A stretch of 8,298 bases of DNA, from contig VMGU01000020.1 of assembly GCA_007376745.1 (NCBI GenBank), forward strand, positions 1-8,298, in the 5' to 3' direction. The translations under genes and the position numbers were made by a program. Every line of letters begins with the position of its first letter. Within the stretch, counting starts at the first letter, position 1. A model generated the notes under the pieces. It searched no databases. It saw only the letters and a program-made list of their open reading frames with translations, and had not been told where the DNA came from. Shown here piece by piece: positions 1 to 6,700 of the stretch. This DNA comes from Parcubacteria group bacterium Athens0714_26. GTDB lineage: Bacteria; Patescibacteriota; Minisyncoccia; UBA6257; 02-FULL-45-10c.

Positions 1-306
1 AATTACTAAGTCTCCACCGTCAGAAATTTTGAGCGCGGTTCCAATTGTTCCCGCAATATCTAATTTTGCCCCAGGCGCGACTGCGCCTATACCAACATTT
101 CCACTGGGAATAATTAGCGCGTTTACCGCTCCTCCGGTGTTTAGAAGCAATCCTCCGGATTTACTCTGGGCTACACCGGATACATTAAGCGGGGCTGAAG
201 TATTATTTGACGGAGGCGTTGATGAGGGACCGGTCCAGGCGAATGCGGTGGCGATGGAAATAAGGACGGCGGATAATGAAAAAACTATTTTGGTGGAGTT
301 GGACAT
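1..306 (-). CDS. Secreted fibre-like protein with G-N-V-G-I-G module, N-terminal part only
   Basis: The frame opens at the ATG at 306-304 and stays open to the window edge, giving 102 residues of a longer protein. Residues about 5-23 form a hydrophobic signal peptide ending A-F-A before W24 (A-T-A-F-A/W-T-G-P). A low-complexity P/S/N segment follows, then P-L-N-V-S-G at 39-44. One G-N-V-G-I-G core sits at 69-74 and is followed by A-P-G-A-K-L-D-I-A-G, the same module layout as in the 662-residue protein next door. The two N-termini match in plan (hydrophobic segment, F-A-W-T, proline-rich linker, L-N-V-S-G, first module), so they are probably paralogues. Such modules are common in bacterial secreted fibre-like and phage tail-fibre-like proteins. 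Function is probably surface display or adhesion, by inference. No Shine-Dalgarno is visible; the upstream leader is A-rich. The C-terminal domain is not in the window. Confidence 0.85.
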   Translation of the reverse strand, partial: MSNSTKIVFSLSAVLISIATAFAWTGPSSTPPSNNTSAPLNVSGVAQSKSGGLLLNTGGAVNALIIPSGNVGIGAVAPGAKLDIAGTIGTALKISDGGDLVI

Positions 307-460
307 ATTAATTTTGTAATTTATTTTAATTATTTATTTTAGGAATTAATTGATGGTTAACGACTTTTTAAAAATAGATTTGATTTTTATTTTAATTTTT
401 CTTCCAAAATTTTTATTCTGTTTTCCAATTTTTGATTCTCTACTTTTTTCTATAAAATTA
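307..460. other. AT-rich intergenic spacer between the two fibre-like genes
   Basis: These 154 bases separate the end of the 662-residue gene from the start of the next fibre gene. The stretch is almost entirely A/T on the transcribed strand, with poly-A tracts. I see no GC-rich hairpin followed by a U-run, so there is no convincing terminator, and no well-spaced -35/-10 pair. Short frames on both strands here are low-complexity Lys/Asn/Ile or Phe/Leu and are not credible genes. It could be an unstructured leader for the downstream gene. Confidence 0.5.
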
Positions 461-2449
461 TTATTTAAACGCGTCAGGGTGAAGATATTCTCCTTTTTTA
501 AAGGCATTATTGACCCCCTTTTCTTCTTCAACCACTATTGGATATTTTTGGGCGAAGTTATCTTGTCTTATACCGGTTATCTGCCAGCTTACTTCTAAAC
601 TGGGTTTTCCGGCTATCACAAATTTATTATCTTTAATTTTTTCTTTTATCCAAACATTCACATTTTCCCCGATTGGAGTAAGTTGATATCTAAAATCTTT
701 ATTTAACGTTTCAAAGTAATCGGGTAGTTTTACCATTGCTTCACCATTTTTATCTAGTATAACAATTCCATCATAAATATTTTTCATATCAGGACTTTCT
801 ACAAAAGAATGACGAAGAATTTTATTTTCTGGATCGAGAGGATGGTCAATCAAAAAAGAACCACTACCTTTGCTTAGAGAACCTGAGATATACACATTAC
901 CAGAAAAATATCCCGCGTAAGCACCGGCAGGAGCCTGGCCATAAATAGCGTAGCCGCTAGTATTAACAATACCCGCAATCGCATGGTCAGGATCACGAAC
1001 TTCAAGTTTATAACCAGACGATGGGTTTGTCGTTCCGATACCAACTTTACCGCCATCAAATTGAAGAATCAAATCAGACCAACCTGTAAGTGTACTGTTA
1101 TGCGCTCCTATTGCTGCTTTGCCACCATAATTGCCAATCACTACTTTATCTGTTCCTCCTGCGCCGCCAAATACACTTGAAATCCAGTTTGTTCCATCCG
1201 ACGCAACCTCAAGACGACGAAGCGGACTTACTGTTCCAATACCTATATTTCCGCCTTCTTTGATAGTTAATCTATTATAACCATTAATCCCTATGACTTC
1301 GCTCATATCAAAATAATTTCCTCCATAAGCTCCTACGAGCCACGTACTCCCTCCATCGGTATCTTCGAATTTTATCCACGGACCGGAAGATTTTAAATGT
1401 AAAAGATTTGTAGGACTTGCCGTCCCGATGCCGACGTTGCCATTATCAAAAATAGTGGAATTACCGATGGTGCCTGAACCAGTGAATTTTCCAACATAAT
1501 TTATCGTGCCTCCTCCGTTTAATCCGGCGCTGGCTGCGCTGGCTTGAGTTGTTCCGTCCGGAAACTTGAAGCCGCCAGAGGTGGATTCAATGGTTCCGGC
1601 TACGGCAAGTTTTTCTCCCGGATTCGTCGTCCCGATGCCGACGTTGCCGTTTTGTTGAATTCGCATTTTTTCAACACCCTGTGGTTCAAATGAAAGTGCA
1701 CTAGTGGCACCACTTCCTAGATACCTGATAAACGCTTCATCCGTTGAATCTGCGTTATATACACGTAATATTGGAGCAACTCCACTCTTAGGTCTAAGAC
1801 GTACATCTCCAATTACATCAAGTGGCGTCCCTGGCGCCGTCGTCCCGATGCCGACGTTGCCTGCATTTCCTCCCTCTGCCATAATGCTTATTCTTTCTGT
1901 AGCGCCTACAAATCCTCCATCAGCGCCGATGGCTAATCTTGATGTTCCGGCTGCCCCCTGATTGCTTAAGCTCCACGAACCAGCGCTTGTGTTAGAGCCA
2001 GATATAGTACTTCCTGCGCTACTATTTCCTCTTATGTCTAAATGACTTGCCGGATTCGCCGTCCCAATGCCGACGTTGCCGCCGCTTATAGCTGACAGTG
2101 CAACTGCATTATTTGGCGCAAGATCAACTCTTGTAGCGCCAGGAGTCCACAGTTGAAGATCAGCCGCACCATCATCCTTCATACCCTGGCCATTACCGAG
2201 TGTTACCTGGCGGCTACCTCCAGTTAGGGAAATATTTCCTGCGACTTCCAACTTCGCACTTGGCCCCGTCGTCCCGATGCCGACGTTGCCGCCGGAGACA
2301 TTCAAAACACCGGCGCCGCCGGGAGGATTAAGTGTGGGGTTAGTCCATGCGAATACTTTTTGAAAAATAGCCACAAACCCCACAAATAAAATAATTGAGA
2401 AAAACGCCACAATAAATTTTTTGTTGAATAAAAATTTTTTATTATCCAT
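461..2449 (-). CDS. Secreted fibre-like protein with seven G-N-V-G-I-G-T modules
   Basis: This is a 662-residue protein. Residues about 11-34 are a signal peptide or anchor ending V-F-A before W35, with two Lys-Lys pairs ahead of it. Seven G-[NK]-[VI]-G-I-G-T cores begin at residues 54, 124, 197, 268, 337, 400 and 467, 63-73 residues apart, usually followed by x-P-x-x-x-L-x-V-x-G. The material between cores differs each time and includes G-G-F-K-F-P-D-G-T-T-Q at 292-302, a motif known from fibre-like proteins. Residues about 524-662 form a separate conserved C-terminal domain (I-D-H-P-L-D-P-E-N-K, H-S-F-V-E-S-P-D-M, Y-F-E-T-L-N-K-D-F-R-Y-Q-L, E-Y-L-H-P). I know this domain from the ends of similar bacterial secreted proteins, without an assigned enzymatic role; it does not look like the S74 endosialidase chaperone. 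The start lies 11 bases after the preceding gene, so co-transcription is likely. Role as surface fibre or adhesin is inference. Confidence 0.9.
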   Translation of the reverse strand: MDNKKFLFNKKFIVAFFSIILFVGFVAIFQKVFAWTNPTLNPPGGAGVLNVSGGNVGIGTTGPSAKLEVAGNISLTGGSRQVTLGNGQGMKDDGAADLQLWTPGATRVDLAPNNAVALSAISGGNVGIGTANPASHLDIRGNSSAGSTISGSNTSAGSWSLSNQGAAGTSRLAIGADGGFVGATERISIMAEGGNAGNVGIGTTAPGTPLDVIGDVRLRPKSGVAPILRVYNADSTDEAFIRYLGSGATSALSFEPQGVEKMRIQQNGNVGIGTTNPGEKLAVAGTIESTSGGFKFPDGTTQASAASAGLNGGGTINYVGKFTGSGTIGNSTIFDNGNVGIGTASPTNLLHLKSSGPWIKFEDTDGGSTWLVGAYGGNYFDMSEVIGINGYNRLTIKEGGNIGIGTVSPLRRLEVASDGTNWISSVFGGAGGTDKVVIGNYGGKAAIGAHNSTLTGWSDLILQFDGGKVGIGTTNPSSGYKLEVRDPDHAIAGIVNTSGYAIYGQAPAGAYAGYFSGNVYISGSLSKGSGSFLIDHPLDPENKILRHSFVESPDMKNIYDGIVILDKNGEAMVKLPDYFETLNKDFRYQLTPIGENVNVWIKEKIKDNKFVIAGKPSLEVSWQITGIRQDNFAQKYPIVVEEEKGVNNAFKKGEYLHPDAFK
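1031..2290 (-). repeat. Seven in-frame repeat cores, five nearly identical in DNA
   Basis: The 21-base units encoding G-N-V-G-I-G-T lie at 2270-2290, 2060-2080, 1841-1861, 1628-1648 and 1421-1441. Four are identical and the copy at 2060-2080 differs by one base. All share the plus-strand core atgccgacgttgcc. Spacing is 210, 219, 213 and 207 bases, always a multiple of three. Two further copies nearer the C-terminus, 1232-1252 and 1031-1051, differ from the common form by eight and five bases, largely at third codon positions. The identical copies use GC-rich synonymous codons that stand out from the AT-rich surroundings. Confidence 0.9.
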
Positions 2450-2460
2450 ATTTTTAAATT

Positions 2461-2802
2461 TTATTTTGGCGCGGTTAACGACTCTAAAATTTTATCTATT
2501 TCGCTTTTATCCGTTGAGCCGCTCGCCGGCGTCTTCGGAGCGCTAAGCGATTTCAAAATTTGATTTATTTCTTTGTCGGATGCACCCGAAAAAGTGGTGG
2601 TGGCATCAATTGGGGTGAGTGACTGTATGATTTTATTGTAATCCGGGGTTTCTGGCGTGGAGGTGGCTACGGACACGGGAAGCTTATTAATTTTTGAAGA
2701 AATCTTATTTTTAAACACAACCAAGCCGATGACAAAAACAAGAGCAACTATTGTTGCGACTGAAAATGTAATAAGAATTATTTTTTTAGTGTTGTCGGTC
2801 AT
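2461..2802 (-). CDS. Small single-pass membrane protein with three I-L-x-S-L repeats
   Basis: I do not recognise a named family in this 113-residue protein. Residues about 8-30 form one hydrophobic transmembrane helix after a short polar N-terminus (M-T-D-N-T-K-K), followed by a Lys-rich stretch (K-N-K-I-S-S-K-I-N-K, 31-40). The rest is a Pro/Ser/Thr-rich linker carrying three related units: D-Y-N-K-I-I-Q-S-L-T-P at 54-64, D-K-E-I-N-Q-I-L-K-S-L-S-A-P-K at 76-90 and D-K-S-E-I-D-K-I-L-E-S-L-T-A-P-K at 98-113. Each unit looks like a short amphipathic helix, which could be a docking or oligomerisation element. An in-frame TAA directly before the ATG (2803-2805) rules out extension. It lies 14 bases after the GW-repeat gene and 11 before the fibre gene, so it is probably part of the same surface system, perhaps as an anchor or scaffold. 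Function is unknown. Confidence 0.8.
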   Translation of the reverse strand: MTDNTKKIILITFSVATIVALVFVIGLVVFKNKISSKINKLPVSVATSTPETPDYNKIIQSLTPIDATTTFSGASDKEINQILKSLSAPKTPASGSTDKSEIDKILESLTAPK

Positions 2803-2816
2803 TTAGTATAATTTTA

Positions 2817-3704
2817 TTAAGGTTTAACTTCTTTTATTTTAACATCATAGACCTTAGCATTAATAGTCGTGGAAAATATTTTTGAAATTCCAAATTTTTC
2901 AGCAGTCAAATTAAAAGTGGTAGTTTTTGAAACATTTATAATTTTAGAGCCGCTTACGCCTACCGAGCCCACGCCATTATCAATGGTAACGCTGTCCGGC
3001 GTTATGCCGCCGGAGCCGCAATCCCACGACAAGGTTACCGGCTTGAAAGTATCCGGCGGGACTATGGTTAAACTATTCGGGTCCGCCGTAATCGCGCAAG
3101 AAATCGGGATATTTATCACCGTATAATATGTATCACCCGAAAAACTCATCCATCCCATAACTTCCCCTCCCCAAGCGAAGCCAATTATTTTACCGGTGCC
3201 CTGCTCTACAGATAAACCGTAAGGGTCACCGCCAGTTGACACGCCGGACATTTTTATCCAGCCATCCCAGCCGTCGCTTCTGGAAACGCTGACGCAATCA
3301 CCGCCGACCGTACCGGCGCACGCTCTGGCCCATCCGACTATTTTACTGTCAGAAACTTTAGAAGAGTAATTAGGGGTTTCCGGATAAGAGCCGGGCGGAT
3401 TAAACATTATCCATCCTATATTTTCAGACCACGCCCAGCCGGTTAAATTGCCGTCATTGTCCACAGTTACTTTATAATTAACGGCGGCGCAGCCATAGGC
3501 TCCAACATTATTACAATTAAAACTTATCCAACCAATATTATCCGACCATGCCCAGCCGGACAAATCCATAGCCGACGGATTAACCTGGGCATTGGAAACC
3601 AAATTATTTTTCTGCAAAGAAACAATAAAAACAAAAACGGCAAAAAATACCAATAAACAAATTATTAGTTTATTTGTTTTTATTGAATGTATTTTAGACA
3701 ACAT
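2817..3704 (-). CDS. Secreted GW-repeat protein with C-terminal Ig-like domain
   Basis: This is a 295-residue exported protein. Residues about 12-31 are a hydrophobic signal or anchor helix, followed by a polar linker (S-N-A-Q-V-N-P). Four copies of a G-W-A-W-S-x-N-I-G-W-I-x-F type repeat follow: 49-62 and 88-101 are near-perfect, 123-152 is expanded by an insertion holding two cysteines (C129, C137), and 175-188 is degenerate (G-F-A-W-G-G-E-V-M-G-W-M-S-F). From about 203 to 285 a beta-rich segment (C-A-I-T-A-D-P-N-S-L, V-T-L-S-W-D-C, T-T-T-F-N-L-T-A) resembles an Ig-like fold. Comparable GW repeats are frequent in Parcubacteria secreted proteins, from memory. The aromatic repeats suggest a beta-structured surface module, possibly carbohydrate binding. 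The ATG is fixed by an in-frame TAA nine bases upstream. It follows the glycosyltransferase gene by 56 bases, a gap containing a good promoter candidate, so it may be expressed separately from it. Confidence 0.85.
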   Translation of the reverse strand: MLSKIHSIKTNKLIICLLVFFAVFVFIVSLQKNNLVSNAQVNPSAMDLSGWAWSDNIGWISFNCNNVGAYGCAAVNYKVTVDNDGNLTGWAWSENIGWIMFNPPGSYPETPNYSSKVSDSKIVGWARACAGTVGGDCVSVSRSDGWDGWIKMSGVSTGGDPYGLSVEQGTGKIIGFAWGGEVMGWMSFSGDTYYTVINIPISCAITADPNSLTIVPPDTFKPVTLSWDCGSGGITPDSVTIDNGVGSVGVSGSKIINVSKTTTFNLTAEKFGISKIFSTTINAKVYDVKIKEVKP

Positions 3705-3712
3705 ACTAAATT

Positions 3713-3721
3713 ATTATAGCA
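3713..3721 (-). promoter_or_regulatory. Extended -10 promoter placed for a leaderless transcript
   Basis: Read on the minus strand, 3721-3713 is TGCTATAAT, a perfect extended -10 element. The start codon of the GW-repeat gene begins nine bases after the last base of the element (3704). Transcription normally starts about seven bases after the -10, so the mRNA would begin at or within one or two bases of the ATG. No consensus -35 lies 16-18 bases upstream, which is tolerated by extended -10 promoters. No Shine-Dalgarno lies between the element and the ATG. Confidence 0.45.
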
Positions 3722-3760
3722 TATTCCCCGCCGGCAAATAACAAAATTATACACAATTCG

Positions 3761-6700
3761 TTAATTGCCCTTGGTTATTTCTATGTCCGCCGAAGAAAAA
3801 ATTATGGGCGGGTCAATATTTATCCAAACATCATTCTTTAAACCCGCGCCGGCGATATTTTTATCTATATATTTAATCTGTTGGCGGTTAATTTTTAAAA
3901 CAACTTCTCCGTCCAAAAAATCTTTTTTTATTAAATTCAGGTCAATAATATTCTCACGATAATTATGAACCGAGATTTCCAGTATCTCGCCGTCGGCGGC
4001 CTGCAAAGTAATGTTATCCGTGCCAAGCCCAGACAGTATTAAATATTTTTTATTATTTACTATTGGCGGAATTTTAAATTTTAAATAATAAACTCCCCCG
4101 CCGATTTCATCGCTGTTAAATTTTTGCCAACTTATGCCGTCGCCGGAATACCGCAAATCCAAAACATCGTGATACGGATTTTCAACAGCTATGGCCATGC
4201 GCGGCGCGGTCTTTATAATATTCTTACCGTTTAAATAAAAAGACTGCCAAGAATCCGGCGCTACCAAATCTATCTTATCCGAAAAAATCATTTCTCCTTT
4301 TATTTCCCCCTTGTCCGCCTGGCTTAAAATAAAGTCACTGTTTAAAATTCTGGGCACTTCGGACAAAATCGGCAAATTAATTTCGTTAATCGAAACATTT
4401 TTAAATCCGCTATGCGAAGAATATTCAAATTTTAAATCCAATTTACCCGCTTGAATATCGCCCCGGCTGATTGCCAATTTCAAAAGCTTTGTTTCCAGCG
4501 GCTTAAAGTCGCCGACAACCAACGAATTATCCCTGTAATTTACGGAGATATTCTTTAAAGAATAATCACGTTTATTGTTTAAACTGACACTTACCTCCGT
4601 TACGCCAGACGCAATGGTTTTATTTAAAATTTTTACGTCAAAATCAGAAAATATTTCTTTTAAAAATTTTAGTTCTAATTTTTCTTTATTTTTTTCATCC
4701 CAAAATCCGCGCATGTCATCAGGCTGTTCCGGCTTAAGCGGGTCGTTGTATCCTGAAGCCACGGGCTGAGCCCAGTTATCATTAGACTCAAAAAATACAG
4801 CGCCAAAAGCTCCCGAATTCATCAAATCATCCCAGTATTCAATAAAACGGGTTATACGAAGTTCGGTAGGAGTATTTTCCCAGAAAGCCGTAAACCCACC
4901 GAACTCGCTGGCATAAAACGGCTTTTTAAAATCTTGCAGCGCCTGAAGCGCTTTAGTCCAATAAGTGTTTCCTGTATCCAACATATTGATGCCAATCACA
5001 TCAACGGGATAATCCGCGTAAGTGGAATATGTAGAATAAGAAACCGGCCACACGTAACTATCCGCTTTTATTTGATTGATTAAATTTTTAACATCCCCTA
5101 TCGGATTAGCGGATTTATCGCCAAGCTCCCATTCATTGCCGAGATTATTAAACAACAAATAAGGAAATCCTTGGCTTTTTTTAATCATATCGTCATATCT
5201 TTTGACGTAAGACGCTTTTTCGCCGCCGCTACCAATATTAAACTCATCCCAGGTGGACTGGTCTGGCTGGTCTATTACCATTAAATTATATTTTGAAGCC
5301 GCGCTTATAATTGATTCGCTTAGCGAGTGATAAAATCTTACGGTGTTGGCTCCGATTTCTTTTAATTGACCAAGCCCGCTGTCCAAAGAAAGATTCAGCC
5401 GGGCTCCGGAAAAAGAAGGGATAATGCCTTTTATAATAAATTTTTCACCGTTAACGTATAAAGAATTATTTTTTATTTCGGTTAATGCCGTTGAAAAATA
5501 ATTTGTTCTTTTACAAATGAAGCCGTCGCCTTGGGCGGTGGCCGCGAGCTCGTGCTTTTCCCATCCAAGGGGAAAATTCAATTTAGCGATATTCTCCTCG
5601 GAACCGCTTACATTTTCGTCAAAAACTTTTTTACCGTCCAGATAATAAGTGATACTGGATTTATTTTTCGCCGTTAAATAAGATTTAACATCCACCTCCA
5701 AAGAATTATTTTCACTTAATTTTTTTTCAATATTTATTTTGAAAACCTCCGGCGATGAGGGCTTGAATATAAGGGGCTTCCATAAAAATTTATGGAGTTC
5801 GCCGCAATTATCAAAAGCCAAAAAATCATTTGCCAAAAAAATAAAACCTACCGCCGACAACAATAAAATAATAGTTTTGTAACTGGTTTTAATTATTTTG
5901 CCGGTAGAAATGCTTGCTGTGACGCTTGCTGGCACGAGATCGCTGGCGACATAATTTTTTCTTTCAACTTTTGACCACCGCGCCCTGCCAAGTAAAAAAT
6001 CACAGAAACCCAAAAACGAAGCGTATATGTCAAAAAACATTATAAACGGATAAGTCGGCGCCAGAAAAATATTTTTTATATTGTTTAACCGCTTGAATAA
6101 AATCAGCCCGGAAACAACAGCTGCCAGCGGCGCGAGAAGTAAAACCAGATGCAAATAAAAAAACTTGTCGGCAAAAGGAAAACGCAGAATATAATAATAA
6201 GTTTCCATATTCAAAAACTTATACAGATAAACGGAAAGTATTGAAACCTGCGGTAAAATCCAGGCGTAAGCCGCAAACCAGTCTATAAAAACATTGTCTT
6301 TCTTTTTATAAAAAACAGCGGTTAAAACTACTGAAATAAACAGTGCCGCCGCCAAAGCAAAAATTTGTATATTACGGGTGAATTGTGTAAAAAAATAAAA
6401 TCCGTAAACGTTAATCAGTAAAACGGCAATTAGCGGCGCGAGATAAAACTGACCGTGCAACAACAGCTCTATTTTCTCGGCTAATTTTATGGGCGCCTTA
6501 AAAATATTACGCAGATGCGCAAAAAAGTTTTTCGTGTGACCCGCGCTCCAGCGGCGTCTCCTATTTACATAATTTTTTAAATCGGGGGCGACTTCTTCAT
6601 AAGACGGAGCTTCACCGTTATAAGATATTTTTTTACCGCCGGTAAGCAGGTCATAAGACAAAAAGGTATCTTCTGCAACACAATCGCTAAACGCGTATTT

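Noticed and set aside
29..319. A 96-codon plus-strand frame opposite the truncated fibre gene
   Set aside because: It is antisense to a frame with a clear signal peptide and G-N-V-G-I-G module; its Pro/Ala content mirrors the Gly-rich opposite strand.
346..598. Overlapping short frames on both strands near the end of the 662-residue gene
   Set aside because: They are low-complexity Lys/Asn/Ile or Phe/Leu products of AT-rich DNA and overlap the supported C-terminal domain.
1031..2290. Regularly spaced 21-base repeats as a possible CRISPR array
   Set aside because: The spacing is about 210 bases, always a multiple of three, and the repeats encode G-N-V-G-I-G-T in one long frame, so they are protein modules.
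461..2449. Prophage tail-fibre reading of the G-N-V-G-I-G-T protein
   Set aside because: No capsid, portal, terminase, tail or integrase gene is present, the protein has its own signal peptide, and its neighbours are exported or glycan-synthesis proteins.
3722..3745. GCCGGC-containing stretch between the synthase and GW-repeat genes as a terminator
   Set aside because: The GC palindrome is only six bases with no loop and no following U-run on the minus strand.
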